From: a bacterium
GTDB taxonomy: Bacteria > Acidobacteriota > HRBIN11 > JAKEFK01
NCBI GenBank assembly: GCA_022616075.1
Contig: JAKEFK010000226.1
Location: 1 to 64,000, forward strand
Direction: 5' to 3'
Length of the DNA: 64,000 nucleotides
Below the pieces are notes generated by a model. The model searched no databases. It was not told the DNA's origin and saw only the letters and a program-made list of their open reading frames with translations. Below are positions 27,114-36,816 of the stretch, in pieces; the stretch's first letter is position 1; each line of letters begins with the position of its first letter. The position numbers and the translations under genes were made by a program.

Positions 27114-27776
27114 ATGACCATCCATATAAGATTATTCGCTGCGTTCGCTGACTTCGCCGGGACGCGGGACCTACAGTGGGATTATCATCCTGGCATTACC
27201 TGCGATAGATTATGGAAAGAACTGCAAACGAAATTTCCGCGCATGGGAGGTATACCGGCGCTCTTCGCAATTCGGGATGAATATGTTTCGCCAGATACGG
27301 AACTTCAGGATCAGGATTCGTTGATGATATTCCCACCGGTCAGTGGCGGTGCTGCATCCTTTATTTATACAACGGCGCTTTCAGTGGACCGCGCGCTGGA
27401 TGCGATCCGCGATGAGAATGGTGGCGGCGAGGCAATTTTTATCGGTCGTGTGCGGCGATGGAACGAAGGGAAGAGAATCCGCCATCTTTATTATGAGTGC
27501 CACGTTTCCATGGCGGAAAATGAAATTGCAAAGATCGTAAAAGAAATGCAAAACAAATGGCCCTTGCGGAAAGTGCATGTGGAGCACCGGATCGGAAAAC
27601 TCGAGATTGGCGATATTGCTGTCATCGTTGCGGTTTCAGCGGAGCACCGGAAAGAAGCAATGGATGCTTGCCGGTATGGTATTGATGAGTTGAAACACAG
27701 GGTCCCGATCTGGAAAAAGGAAGTCTCAGAAGACGGCGAAGAATGGATCGGAGCTTGTGAGGAAAGTGACCGGTGA
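27114..27776 (+). CDS. MoaD-MoaE fusion, molybdopterin synthase
   Basis: A 220-residue fusion of both molybdopterin synthase subunits. Residues 1-79 form a MoaD ubiquitin-like fold ending in the Gly-Gly of FPPVSGG (78-79); residues 80-220 are MoaE, with GEAIFIGRVRRWNEGKR, YYECHVSMAENEI, VHVEHRIGKLEIGD and the catalytic Lys region VPIWKKE. The reaction puts two sulfurs into precursor Z. The MoaD Gly-Gly must be free to be thiocarboxylated, so cleavage or an unusual mechanism is implied, as in mycobacterial MoaX. No other moa gene is in the window. Confidence 0.9.
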   Translation: MTIHIRLFAAFADFAGTRDLQWDYHPGITCDRLWKELQTKFPRMGGIPALFAIRDEYVSPDTELQDQDSLMIFPPVSGGAASFIYTTALSVDRALDAIRDENGGGEAIFIGRVRRWNEGKRIRHLYYECHVSMAENEIAKIVKEMQNKWPLRKVHVEHRIGKLEIGDIAVIVAVSAEHRKEAMDACRYGIDELKHRVPIWKKEVSEDGEEWIGACEESDR

Positions 27777-27790
27777 AATGGAGTGGGAAG

Positions 27791-27934
27791 ATGCTTGAAT
27801 TAATCGGAATGGTGGTTGTCGCCGCCGGTTTTTTGTACGGCATACAGTACAGCCTGGTCCGGTTTGAGCTAGGAGCGCTCGCGATTGGCATCGCGATCTT
27901 CTATATTGGATGGTTGGTCGAAAAAAAATCATGA
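27791..27934 (+). CDS. small membrane protein, 47 residues
   Basis: The frame from ATG 27791 encodes MLELIGMVVVAAGFLYGIQY and then a second hydrophobic stretch (LGALAIGIAIFYIGWLV) ending VEKKS. Two membrane helices and a Lys-rich end are predicted. ggagtggg precedes the ATG. Its stop overlaps the next start (ATGA), so it is translationally coupled to the M1 peptidase. No family is recognised. Confidence 0.65.
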   Translation: MLELIGMVVVAAGFLYGIQYSLVRFELGALAIGIAIFYIGWLVEKKS

Positions 27935-29625
27935 GACGTCTGGTCCTTTTATTGCTTCTGGTCTTGCCGTTGAACACCTACGCGGCACTGGAAGGGACTG
28001 CATGGGCCAGGGTAAAGCGGGAATGGCCAATACGATCTCAATACGACATCTCGCTGGAAGTCGATACCAAAAACAGAAGTTATAAGGGGCGCCAGAAGGT
28101 TGTTTTCACAAACCGGCAAAAACGATCCACAAACTACGTTGTCTTCTTTGTGTACCCGAATGATCCCGGACTTACAAAATCTCAGAAACATTACATGACT
28201 ATCTCTAATACTGTAGTAAACCAGGAAGCTGCACAGATTGAAGAAAAGGGACCTTACCTGCGGATTCCACTCGGCAAAGAGCTGTTACAGGGACACTCGG
28301 TGATCATTGAATTTGATTTTCGATCCACGGTACCGGAGCAAAAACAGAGCACCGATCTGTTCAGCCAGGCCCTCGATGAACTAAAAAGAATGATGGATCC
28401 GAAGAGCCAGTCAGAAACGGATTATGGCGTATTCAGCTCCGGCAAGGACATTATCAATCTGGGTCTGTGGTATCCGATTCTTGCGAAATATGACAAAGAA
28501 GGCTGGGATGAAGAAAAATACGCGGGGATAGGAGACGTAAGTTATTTCGACCCTGCAGATTTTAAAGTCGCGATCACTGTTCCTGCCGAATATCGAGTTG
28601 TGACAACCGGTGTTGAGATCAACAGGACACCGGCTTCAAACGGAAATCTGACACATACGATCGATTCACCCATGTCGAGGGATTTCGAAGTAGAGCTCAG
28701 CCGCGCGTTTTCAGAAGCGACTCAATTAAAGAACAAAACAACAATTCGATCTTTCTTTTTGCAACAGCACAGCAAAAGCGGTCTCTCTGTGCTGGAGAGC
28801 GCCGCGAAAGCTTTCGAATACTTTGAGCAATCTTTCGGACGTTATCCTTACACCGAACTCGATATTGTGGAGGCGCCGCTCTATGGAGGCGCGGGAGGCG
28901 TGGAATTTCCCGGACTCGTAACGATTTCCTCTATGCTTTATCAGGAAGATCAACAGGAAGTAAACGACGATGTATTGAAGAATCTGCTGGCGGGGAATCC
29001 AGTCTTCGGCCAGCTTCTCGAATTCGTCGTGGTTCATGAAGTAGCACACCAGTGGTGGAACGCAGTCGTAGGAAGCAATTCCAAGAAGCATCCCTTCATC
29101 GATGAAGCGATGGCTAATTATTCTGCAATTCTCTACTTTGAACACTATTACGGGCGAAAAGCCGCCGAACAGCAAATGGCGATGCAAATGAAAGTGAACT
29201 ATCAGATGCATCGATTGCTGGGTGGTCAGGATAAGCCGGTGCTACTGCCCGCTTCCTCTTTTCAAGGTCCGCTGGAATACGCCGCGATTATATATGGTAA
29301 GGGCGCTTTATTTTTTGATCACCTCCGATCATTGATGGGAAACGCTGCATTTCTTTCAGCGGCCAGGAGTTACTATCAGACATACTGGTTCGGAATTGCC
29401 GGACCCGATGATTTCAAAAAGATTGCGCAAAAAAAATCGCCGGCAAAAGGCAAAGCTATCGAAGACCTGTTTCAGCGCTGGATGAATGGTGTGTATGGCG
29501 ATGAAGATATCGGACCGGGCACGCTCGATGGTGTGATAAAGACGGTGCTATCTACAAATCAGGATATTCCTACGGAAAGATTGGATGATCTATTAAAAGA
29601 ACTGGATCAGATTTTAAAGCAATAA
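27931..29625 (+). CDS. M1-family metallopeptidase, exported
   Basis: A 564-residue gluzincin peptidase with a signal peptide (RRLVLLLLLVLPLNTYA). The zinc motif is HEVAHQWW followed 18 residues later by the Glu in FIDEAMANYSAI; the exopeptidase GAMEN-like segment reads GGAGGVEFPGLV. It lacks the long C-terminal ERAP-type domain, so it is a short M1 form common in Acidobacteriota. The start at 27931 overlaps the stop of the small membrane protein. It probably degrades peptides outside the cytoplasm. Confidence 0.9.
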   Translation: MRRLVLLLLLVLPLNTYAALEGTAWARVKREWPIRSQYDISLEVDTKNRSYKGRQKVVFTNRQKRSTNYVVFFVYPNDPGLTKSQKHYMTISNTVVNQEAAQIEEKGPYLRIPLGKELLQGHSVIIEFDFRSTVPEQKQSTDLFSQALDELKRMMDPKSQSETDYGVFSSGKDIINLGLWYPILAKYDKEGWDEEKYAGIGDVSYFDPADFKVAITVPAEYRVVTTGVEINRTPASNGNLTHTIDSPMSRDFEVELSRAFSEATQLKNKTTIRSFFLQQHSKSGLSVLESAAKAFEYFEQSFGRYPYTELDIVEAPLYGGAGGVEFPGLVTISSMLYQEDQQEVNDDVLKNLLAGNPVFGQLLEFVVVHEVAHQWWNAVVGSNSKKHPFIDEAMANYSAILYFEHYYGRKAAEQQMAMQMKVNYQMHRLLGGQDKPVLLPASSFQGPLEYAAIIYGKGALFFDHLRSLMGNAAFLSAARSYYQTYWFGIAGPDDFKKIAQKKSPAKGKAIEDLFQRWMNGVYGDEDIGPGTLDGVIKTVLSTNQDIPTERLDDLLKELDQILKQ

Positions 29626-29628
29626 GTC

Positions 29629-29650
29629 TTGCCGGCTGGAAGTCGGCGTT
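29629..29650. repeat. short imperfect palindrome (GCCGGCTGGAAGTCGGC)
   Basis: GCCGGCTGGAAGTCGGC at 29631-29647 resembles the TGGAAGTC hairpins at 14572. It lies six bases after the M1 peptidase stop. Confidence 0.45.
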
Positions 29651-29670
29651 ACAAATAAGGAGGGGTTTGG

Positions 29671-32600
29671 ATGCGGCATCTTCTGTGCGTTCTTGCTGTG
29701 TCGATCTTTGTATCATCATTTGCGTTTGGTGAAATTGATCCGGGGCTTCTTGCCGGATTGAAGGCCCGTTCGATTGGTCCCGCTTCGATGAGCGGCCGCG
29801 TGGCGGCAATTGATGCGGTTCATTCTAATCCGGACATCGTGTATGTAGGCGCTGCCACGGGAGGAGTCTGGAAATCAGAAAATGGTGGAAACACATGGGC
29901 TCCCATTTTCGATGATCAGAAGGTAGCCGCGATCGGGGCCGTTTCGATTTATCAGGCAAATCCGGACATCGTCTGGGTTGGGACCGGTGAAGGAAACGTT
30001 CGCAACAGCGCATCTGTTGGAAATGGCGTTTACAAAACCATGGATGGCGGCAAAACGTGGAAACACCTGGGATTGGATGGGACCGAAAGGATCAGCAGAA
30101 TCAGATTGCATCCAAATGATCCAAACGTCGCATTCGTTGCAGCTCTGGGAAGAGAGTGGGGTGAGAACGCAGACCGTGGCGTTTTCAAAACTGTGGATGG
30201 TGGAAAGACCTGGACGAAGGTTTTATTCGTAAACGAAAAAACCGGATGCGCGGATCTTGCAATGGATCCAGTGAATCCGAACAAACTATTTGCTGCAATG
30301 TGGGAATACCGTCGATGGCCCTGGTTTTTCCGTTCCGGTGGTCCGGGCAGCGGTTTACACGTTACGGTGGATGGCGGGCAGTCCTGGTCCAAATTAAGCG
30401 AAGAGGATGGTCTGCCGAAAGGATTGCTGGGAAGAATCGGTGTCGCTTTTTCCCGCGCCAATTCACAAATCGTGTATGCAATTGTGGAAGCGCAAAAGAG
30501 CGCTGTCATTCGTTCGGAAGATGGCGGCAGAGCATGGAAAACGATGAATGAAGAGCCGGATGTCGCGGGACGCCCTTTTTATTACGCCGATATTCGCGTC
30601 GATCCCGTTCTAACGAACCGGTTGTATCGATTGGAAAGTCTGGTCCGCGTATCGAATGATGGTGGTAAATCCTGGGAAGTTCTGGTTCCATTCCGGGACG
30701 TTCATCCTGACTATCACGCACTCTGGATTAACAACAATGATCCAACACACATGATTGTAGGGAATGATGGTGGAGTTGCGGTGACACAGGACCGTGGCGT
30801 TACCTGGCGGTTTGTTGGGAATATTCCTCTGGCGCAGTTCTACCATATTAGAGTGGACATGGATACTCCTTACAACGTGTATGGTGGCTTGCAGGATAAC
30901 GGTTCCTGGCGCGGCCCCAATGAGGTCTGGGAGAGTGGAGGAATCAGAAATCATCACTGGATGATGGTCGGTTTTGGAGATGGCTTTGACACGGCGCCGG
31001 ATCCAAAAGATTCCAGCATGGGATATTCGATGAGCCAGGAAGGCTACTTGATGCGTTATAACATAAAGACCGGCGAGCGAAAAGATATTCGCCCTCCTGC
31101 GCCGGATGGACAGAAACTGCGATTCAATTGGAATGCAGGGCTCGCTGTGGATCAAGAAGATGGCGCCGTTTACTACGGCAGTCAATATGTTCACAAGTCG
31201 ACCGATCGTGGTGACTCCTGGACGAAGATCAGTCCGGATCTGACTTCCAATAATCCAGAGTGGCAAAAACAGGAACAAAGCGGCGGTCTCACACTGGATG
31301 TTACCGGCGCGGAAAACTTCACTACCATCATTGCAATCGCCATCAGTCCGCTCGATCGAAACGTGCTCTGGGTTGGCAGCGATGATGGCAGGTTGCACGT
31401 AACGCGAGATGGCGGGAAAAACTGGTCGAGCGTGGAGAAGAATATCAAAGATGTTCCCGCAAATACGTGGATCCCTCACATCGAACCATCCAAACATGAG
31501 GCAGGCTCTGCGTTCGTAATCCTTGATGATCATCGCCGTTCCAACTGGACTCCCTATGTTTATGAAACAAACGATTTTGGAAAGACATGGAAGAATCTTG
31601 CAACAAAGGACCTGTGGGGATACGCTCTCGCAATCACACAGGATTCCGTGAAGAAAGATCTTCTCTTTCTTGGAACGGAATTCGGATTGTATGTGAGTCT
31701 GAACGGAGGTAAACACTGGATGAAGTGGACTCACGGCCTTCCAACGGTTTCCACGATGGATCTTACAATCCATCCAAGAGAACAGGACCTCGTGATTGCG
31801 ACTCACGGTCGCGCGCTGTACATCATCGATGACATCACTCCTTTGCGGACTCTGAGTGAAGACATTTTGAAAAAACCGGTTCATGTCTTTGCTGTTCCTG
31901 ATGCGCATCATTATCAGTCACAGCCTTTCGGTAGACCACCTTTTGCGGGTCACGGCGAATTCCGCGGTGAAAGCGAACCTTACGGAGCAATGTTGACGTA
32001 TTCCTTAAACGTTGCCGGTTTACCCTATCCGGATCCCAAAAAGGAGAAGGAGCTCAAAGAACAGGAAAGACAGAAAAAGTATTCAGGGAAAGAAACCGGA
32101 GAGCTTTTAATGGAGAAGGAAGATATTCCCGTGATAGCGCCCAGAAAGGAAGAGGACAAAGGGCCACAGGTGGACATTGAAGTTGCAGATGAGCAGGGAA
32201 ATGTAATTCGACGCTTCAAAGCGCCGGCAAAGCGTGGTGTAAATCGCGCTACCTGGGATCTGCGTCGTGATGCGTTTCGCGAACCACCCCGGCCTCCGGA
32301 GCAAAGATTCAGGGAACCGGAAGGTCCTCAAGTACTGCCGGGTACTTACACGGTTACAGTAAAGTACAAAGAACAGCAGGCTTCTTCGCAGGTCCGTGTA
32401 ACAGGAGATCCGCGTGACACTATTTCGGATGCGGATCGCAAAGCAAATTTTGATGCCCTTGCGCGGCTTGGAAAAATGCAGGAAACGGCAACCGATGCGA
32501 TTGAAAAAATTCAGGGTGTGAAAGCGGACATCGATGTGGTCATGCGCAAAGTGGATGCGCTGGATCGAGCGGCATCACTCAAAGATCCTGAAAAAAGTCC

Positions 32601-32904
32601 TTATAAGACTTTGCGTGAGTCGGGAAACAAATTAAAGAAGCAACTGGACGATCTGGAACGGAAATTCTGGCAGCCACCAAAGACCAAAGGGATTCCACCG
32701 GAAATTGACGCAATGAACAAGATCTCTTATGCACAACAAGCCGTGGATTCTGCGCCAGGGGCGCCTTCCCCTTCACACCAGGCTCATATAAAAGTTGCGG
32801 AAGATACTCTCAAGAAAGCTCAAGAAGAATACACAAAGATTTTTGAGAAAGAGGTTGCGGCGTTCAAACAACAGGTGGAAGCTGCAAAAATTAGTTTACT
32901 GTAA
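29671..32904 (+). CDS. secreted Asp-box (VPS10/sortilin-like) beta-propeller protein
   Basis: A 1077-residue protein with signal peptide (LLCVLAVSIFVSSFAFG). About eleven Asp-box motifs (S/T-x-D/N-x-G-x-x-W) recur, for example SENGGNTW, TMDGGKTW, TVDGGKTW, SEDGGRAW, STDRGDSW, TRDGGKNW and TNDFGKTW, spread over residues 60-680, forming one or two propellers. The C-terminal 350 residues are charged with long helices (KELKEQERQKKYSG; a coiled tail). Such proteins are often labelled glycosyl hydrolases but lack proven catalysis. A strong site (aaggagggg) precedes the ATG. It follows the M1 peptidase and may act with it outside the cell. Confidence 0.85.
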   Translation: MRHLLCVLAVSIFVSSFAFGEIDPGLLAGLKARSIGPASMSGRVAAIDAVHSNPDIVYVGAATGGVWKSENGGNTWAPIFDDQKVAAIGAVSIYQANPDIVWVGTGEGNVRNSASVGNGVYKTMDGGKTWKHLGLDGTERISRIRLHPNDPNVAFVAALGREWGENADRGVFKTVDGGKTWTKVLFVNEKTGCADLAMDPVNPNKLFAAMWEYRRWPWFFRSGGPGSGLHVTVDGGQSWSKLSEEDGLPKGLLGRIGVAFSRANSQIVYAIVEAQKSAVIRSEDGGRAWKTMNEEPDVAGRPFYYADIRVDPVLTNRLYRLESLVRVSNDGGKSWEVLVPFRDVHPDYHALWINNNDPTHMIVGNDGGVAVTQDRGVTWRFVGNIPLAQFYHIRVDMDTPYNVYGGLQDNGSWRGPNEVWESGGIRNHHWMMVGFGDGFDTAPDPKDSSMGYSMSQEGYLMRYNIKTGERKDIRPPAPDGQKLRFNWNAGLAVDQEDGAVYYGSQYVHKSTDRGDSWTKISPDLTSNNPEWQKQEQSGGLTLDVTGAENFTTIIAIAISPLDRNVLWVGSDDGRLHVTRDGGKNWSSVEKNIKDVPANTWIPHIEPSKHEAGSAFVILDDHRRSNWTPYVYETNDFGKTWKNLATKDLWGYALAITQDSVKKDLLFLGTEFGLYVSLNGGKHWMKWTHGLPTVSTMDLTIHPREQDLVIATHGRALYIIDDITPLRTLSEDILKKPVHVFAVPDAHHYQSQPFGRPPFAGHGEFRGESEPYGAMLTYSLNVAGLPYPDPKKEKELKEQERQKKYSGKETGELLMEKEDIPVIAPRKEEDKGPQVDIEVADEQGNVIRRFKAPAKRGVNRATWDLRRDAFREPPRPPEQRFREPEGPQVLPGTYTVTVKYKEQQASSQVRVTGDPRDTISDADRKANFDALARLGKMQETATDAIEKIQGVKADIDVVMRKVDALDRAASLKDPEKSPYKTLRESGNKLKKQLDDLERKFWQPPKTKGIPPEIDAMNKISYAQQAVDSAPGAPSPSHQAHIKVAEDTLKKAQEEYTKIFEKEVAAFKQQVEAAKISLL

Positions 32905-32906
32905 AC

Positions 32907-32952
32907 AAAGTAGCGCGGGCGGATGCCGCAGACGAGACGTCCGCGCTACTTT
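32907..32952. repeat. palindromic repeat family A, copy 3
   Basis: aaagtagcgcgggcgg and the reverse arm gacgtccgcgctacttt begin two bases after the stop of the Asp-box gene. It is a shorter copy, and TATAAT (32958-32963) follows immediately, upstream of the thiolase. Confidence 0.85.
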
Positions 32953-32983
32953 GATACTATAATTTTTATCATGGAGTTCATTT

Positions 32984-34150
32984 ATGCGAGGCGTATCGAT
33001 CATCGGAATGGGGAAAACAAGATTTGGAGTTTTTCCCGATCGTTCTTTAAAGAGTTTAATTGCGGAAGCGGGTAAGAAGGCTTTGCTGGATGCAAAAATT
33101 GATGCATCGATGATTCAGGCTTTTTACCTTGGCAATTTTGCTGCGACCGGTTTCAATCGTCAGAATCATGTGGCGGCGTATGCAGCCACGGCATTGGGAT
33201 TGCCCAATGTTCCGTGCACACGATATGAAGCCGCGTGCGCTTCCAGCGGCGCTGCTCTGCGCGAAGCTGTGATTGCCGTCGGTTCAGGGTTGTACGATTT
33301 TGTCCTGGTCGGTGGCGTTGAAAAGATGAACTCGGTGGACACACCGCGAGTCACGGAATATCTGGCGCAGGCGGCGGATTGGGAAACCGAAGCTAAGCTG
33401 GGAGCCACATTCCCTTCGATGTTCGCCCTGATGGCAACGCGCCACATGCACGAATACGGCACCACCCGGCAGCAGATCTCGCAGGTGGCCGTGAAGAATC
33501 ACGCCAACGGCGCGAAAAATCCGGATGCGCACATGCAAAAGGAAATTTCGTTGGAAAAAGCTGCGAATTCTACGGTATTAGTAGCGGAACCGCTGAATCT
33601 GTACGATTGTTCGTTGATCACTGACGGCGCTGCGGCGCTTGTTGTTTGCGCTTCGGAGCTTGCCGCGCAGTACGCGAAAACGCCGGTGGATGTGATCGGG
33701 CATGGCCAGGCTTCCGACTCCTTCTGCATGTACCAGAAGAAAGACATCACGCGTTTTGAAGCAACTATTGCAGCGGGCCGCAGAGCTTTTGAAATGGCAA
33801 ATGTTTCTCCGAACGACATCGATGTTGTAGAAGTGCATGATTGTTTTACGATTGCGGAGATCATTGCGATCGAAGATCTGGGCTTTTGCAAAAAAGGGCA
33901 GGGGGGCCCCTTCACCATAGAAGGTATGACGGCGATCGGTGGAAAAATTCCGGTCAATACCAGCGGGGGCCTCAAATCCAAAGGGCATCCGGTAGGAGCA
34001 ACCGGTGTGGCTCAGGTAGCAGAGCTCGTGTTGCAATTGCGCGGGGAAGCTGGTCCGCGCCAGGTGAAGGATGCCGAAGTCGCTCTGGCGCACAATCTTG
34101 GCGGTAGCGGCGCCAGCTGTGTTGTGCACATTTTGCTAAGGAGGGCTTAA
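32984..34150 (+). CDS. thiolase (acetyl-CoA acetyltransferase, SCP-x-like type)
   Basis: A 388-residue thiolase of the non-FadA type: MRGVSIIGMGKTRFGVFPDRS start, nucleophilic Cys in YEAACASSGAALREAV, His in VEVHDCFTIAEI, GGLKSKGHPVGATGVAQ and the C-terminal NLGGSGASC. This subfamily is regularly paired with a zinc-ribbon/OB-fold (DUF35) partner, which follows three bases downstream. Together they may form a complex for acetoacetyl-CoA or a longer beta-ketoacyl-CoA. A site GGAG lies before the ATG. Confidence 0.88.
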   Translation: MRGVSIIGMGKTRFGVFPDRSLKSLIAEAGKKALLDAKIDASMIQAFYLGNFAATGFNRQNHVAAYAATALGLPNVPCTRYEAACASSGAALREAVIAVGSGLYDFVLVGGVEKMNSVDTPRVTEYLAQAADWETEAKLGATFPSMFALMATRHMHEYGTTRQQISQVAVKNHANGAKNPDAHMQKEISLEKAANSTVLVAEPLNLYDCSLITDGAAALVVCASELAAQYAKTPVDVIGHGQASDSFCMYQKKDITRFEATIAAGRRAFEMANVSPNDIDVVEVHDCFTIAEIIAIEDLGFCKKGQGGPFTIEGMTAIGGKIPVNTSGGLKSKGHPVGATGVAQVAELVLQLRGEAGPRQVKDAEVALAHNLGGSGASCVVHILLRRA

Positions 34151-34153
34151 ACC

Positions 34154-34474
34154 ATGCAGATAACCATACGCACCTGTCCGGTTTGCGGGAACAAATACCT
34201 GGATGATGTGGATCTGTGTCCCTCCTGTTTGAACGTGACTCCCACTGAACGCGCGCAGATCAACGGTGCAGGCAAGATCTACAGCTTTTCGCGAGTGCAT
34301 GTTGCGCCGGAACAATTCAAAAGCATAGTTCCCTACTATCTTGCAATCATCGATCTGGATGAGGGCCCACGTTTGATGGCTCGCCTGCAGACTCAAGAAG
34401 GAGATCATGTTCGCATCGATGCGCCGGTGGAGCTTATCTCGGTCGAAAACGGTTACGTGTTTGCGCTGAAATAG
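34154..34474 (+). CDS. Zn-ribbon OB-fold (DUF35-type) thiolase partner
   Basis: A 106-residue protein with a rubredoxin-like zinc knuckle (CPVCGNKYLDDVDLCPSC) and an OB-fold (GKIYSFSRVHVAPEQF; VRIDAPVELISV). DUF35 proteins channel acyl-CoA substrate into partner thiolases or synthases. It starts three bases after the thiolase stop and has no other neighbour in the operon. Confidence 0.85.
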   Translation: MQITIRTCPVCGNKYLDDVDLCPSCLNVTPTERAQINGAGKIYSFSRVHVAPEQFKSIVPYYLAIIDLDEGPRLMARLQTQEGDHVRIDAPVELISVENGYVFALK

Positions 34475-34486
34475 CAGCGATTAAGC

Positions 34487-34540
34487 AAAGTAGCGCGGGC
34501 CTCTGGCCCGCGATGCGGACGGGACGTCCACGCTACTTTG
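34487..34540. repeat. palindromic repeat family A, copy 4
   Basis: aaagtagcgcgggcct and the reverse arm gggacgtccacgctacttt end at 34540. The rest of the gap to the chemoreceptor stop (34541-34684) shows no feature. Confidence 0.85.
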
Positions 34541-34684
34541 TATCGGTTTGGAATCGAGTCGACAGCTATTACTATGATTGGAAAACTGGCATTGACCGGA
34601 CCAGACACGGCAATGAATCAATGAAGCAATACAATACGAGTTCAAAAGCATTGTTTCCTACCTGCCAAAAGGGTCTGAGGCGAT

Positions 34685-36790
34685 CTACTCAACCTTGAAG
34701 CGTGAAACTTCCAATCTCAACCCGTCAACCGTGTGGTGAAGTCTTGATGTTGCGCTGTCGAATTGCTGCAGTGATCTTTGGGTATCGCGAGCCACATCGT
34801 TCAATTGCAGTACTGCATCCTTGATATGTTGTGTCCCTTGCAATTGCGATTGCATACTCCTGTTGATAACCTCGAATTGTGGGCTGATATGCTCTACCTG
34901 TTTTATGATACTGCCCAGAACCTCATTTACTTTGGCTATTGTGGTTACACCTTGACTCACCTGCCGGATAAAGCGTTCCATTTCCGTTACACCTGCTGAG
35001 ACCGCGTCGTGCATTTCTTTCACGATTTTTTCAATATCCAGAGTTGCGACGGCTGACTGATCAGCTAACCTTTGTATTTCATTGGCCACGACCGAAAAGC
35101 CAAGTCCGTAATCACCGGCCTTATGGGCTTCGATCGACGCATTTAGCGAAAGCAGGTTTGTTTGATCCGCCACCTTGGTAATGGTTTTGATAATGGAATT
35201 AATGTTGTTTGCCTTTTCCCTGATTGTTGTGAGTCGGGAGGAGATGGAAGAAGTTGCGTCCTGGAGAGCATCCATGGTGGAGGCCATTCCATCCAGACTT
35301 CCGCGGCCGGACACAGCCTGGGCGCCGGTTTCGGTTGCTAAACGATTTACATTTTCCATCGATCTCGTTAGCTCCCGTGAAGTAGCGGCTATCTCGGTGA
35401 GCGCAGTGGCAATCTGGCTGGTTGAAGAGCCGAAGTGATTTACGCCTTCCTGCTGATTTCTTGCCGCATTTGTGATATCGCTTGCTGCCGAAAGTAGCTC
35501 AACCGAGGATTGCTTTACCTGTCCGATTAAAGCGTTCAGATTCTCGATCATGCTTTGGATGGCGCGAAGCAATGTCGCAGTTTCATCGTTTCCCGAGACA
35601 GACACTTCGGCTTTCAGGTCGCCTGCCGCTACTTGATCAGCGAGTCGAACGGCAACTGCAAGCCGGCGGGTAACTGAGTTGGCCAACCAGACAAGTATCA
35701 CAAAGATAAAGACAAGACCTACTATCGCGATTCCCGATGACCTTCGGAATTGTGTCATTATCGGAACCAAAATCTCGGCGCGGGAAACTCGCATAACTAG
35801 AGTCCAATTCCCGGTAGGGATCTTTGAAGCATCATAGTAATACTCTTCGAATTTAACGGGATCCACCATCAATCGCGCCTGGGAATCATACTTCTCGTTG
35901 TAAAATTCAAGCAAAACATTTGAGTAGGGAGTGTCCTCAATCCTTTTCGTATTCAGCGCAGAATCCATCGTGGCCGAAATGATTCTTCCTCTCTGGCTGA
36001 TCAGGATAAAATCAGAAGTTCGAAAAGGTTTCAATTGTTGAAGAAACTCGGCCACCTGCGTGAGTGAGCGATCAACTCCTGCTATTCCCACGAACTTCCC
36101 GTTCCGGACAATGGGATAAGTCTGTTCAACGATTAGTTTCCCTTCATAATCATAGGGTTCGGTTACCATGATGTTGGAATCAGAAGTTTCATTCTGGTTT
36201 TTCTGTCCGATGTAATGAATGCTGAGCTCCGTCGCCAGGGCGATATTGTGCGTCTCGGGAATTTCATTAATCTTGTTCTTGACTCCCTGGTAATAGAAGC
36301 TTTTCTCCATATCGATCAGAGGATTCATGAGGATGATTGAAGGATCGTCCTTGTCTCGAAACCAGTAAGGAAGGAAACGACCTGTTTTGTCGGTTGCACT
36401 TTTTTCTTGAGCAATCGCTTTTGTGAGAAACACTTGATCGTTGCCATCGGCATTTGGTTCGTAACCGAAGTACGCTCCCGTAAGGTTCGGGTGCTTTTCA
36501 AGAATCCTGCGGGCATAGAGGATCGATTCGGACCGGCTGCCGAATAAACCATTCTCCTGAGCGAGCGCCATGGTGTGAGCGATGGTAACTGCTTCCAGGC
36601 TCCCTCGTTCTATTTCACGAGCCGCCTTCGCGGTTTCCAAATTGATCCTTACGAGGGTTTCCTGGATTTGATGCCGGTAAGAGCTGGTGACGAGAAGGCC
36701 GATCACCGCCGTCAGGATCAGGACCACCGGCAATGCGGCAAACAAAAGAATCTTAGCGCGAAGACTGTGTATGGTGGAAGTCTTGTTCAA
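34685..36790 (-). CDS. methyl-accepting chemotaxis protein with dCache-type sensor
   Basis: A 701-residue chemoreceptor. An N-terminal membrane helix (ILLFAALPVVLILTAVIGLL) precedes a periplasmic dCache-like sensor (about 45-320; GAYFGYEPNADGND, GIAGVDRSLTQV, PTGNWTLVMRV), a second helix (IAIVGLVFIFVILVWLA), a HAMP linker and the long signalling coil with VVANEIQRLADQSAVATLDI. No CheR/B/W genes are nearby, so it is an orphan receptor. The start is a TTG at 36790 without a clear ribosome site; its true N-terminus may differ slightly. Confidence 0.9.
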   Translation of the reverse strand: MNKTSTIHSLRAKILLFAALPVVLILTAVIGLLVTSSYRHQIQETLVRINLETAKAAREIERGSLEAVTIAHTMALAQENGLFGSRSESILYARRILEKHPNLTGAYFGYEPNADGNDQVFLTKAIAQEKSATDKTGRFLPYWFRDKDDPSIILMNPLIDMEKSFYYQGVKNKINEIPETHNIALATELSIHYIGQKNQNETSDSNIMVTEPYDYEGKLIVEQTYPIVRNGKFVGIAGVDRSLTQVAEFLQQLKPFRTSDFILISQRGRIISATMDSALNTKRIEDTPYSNVLLEFYNEKYDSQARLMVDPVKFEEYYYDASKIPTGNWTLVMRVSRAEILVPIMTQFRRSSGIAIVGLVFIFVILVWLANSVTRRLAVAVRLADQVAAGDLKAEVSVSGNDETATLLRAIQSMIENLNALIGQVKQSSVELLSAASDITNAARNQQEGVNHFGSSTSQIATALTEIAATSRELTRSMENVNRLATETGAQAVSGRGSLDGMASTMDALQDATSSISSRLTTIREKANNINSIIKTITKVADQTNLLSLNASIEAHKAGDYGLGFSVVANEIQRLADQSAVATLDIEKIVKEMHDAVSAGVTEMERFIRQVSQGVTTIAKVNEVLGSIIKQVEHISPQFEVINRSMQSQLQGTQHIKDAVLQLNDVARDTQRSLQQFDSATSRLHHTVDGLRLEVSRFKVE

Positions 36791-36816
36791 CGCGCAAATC
36801 CATCCAGCCGCACGAT

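Noticed and set aside
30610-31911. 433-codon antisense frame within the Asp-box gene
   Set aside because: It lies wholly inside a well-supported gene on the other strand and has no recognisable domain; it is a by-product of codon bias.
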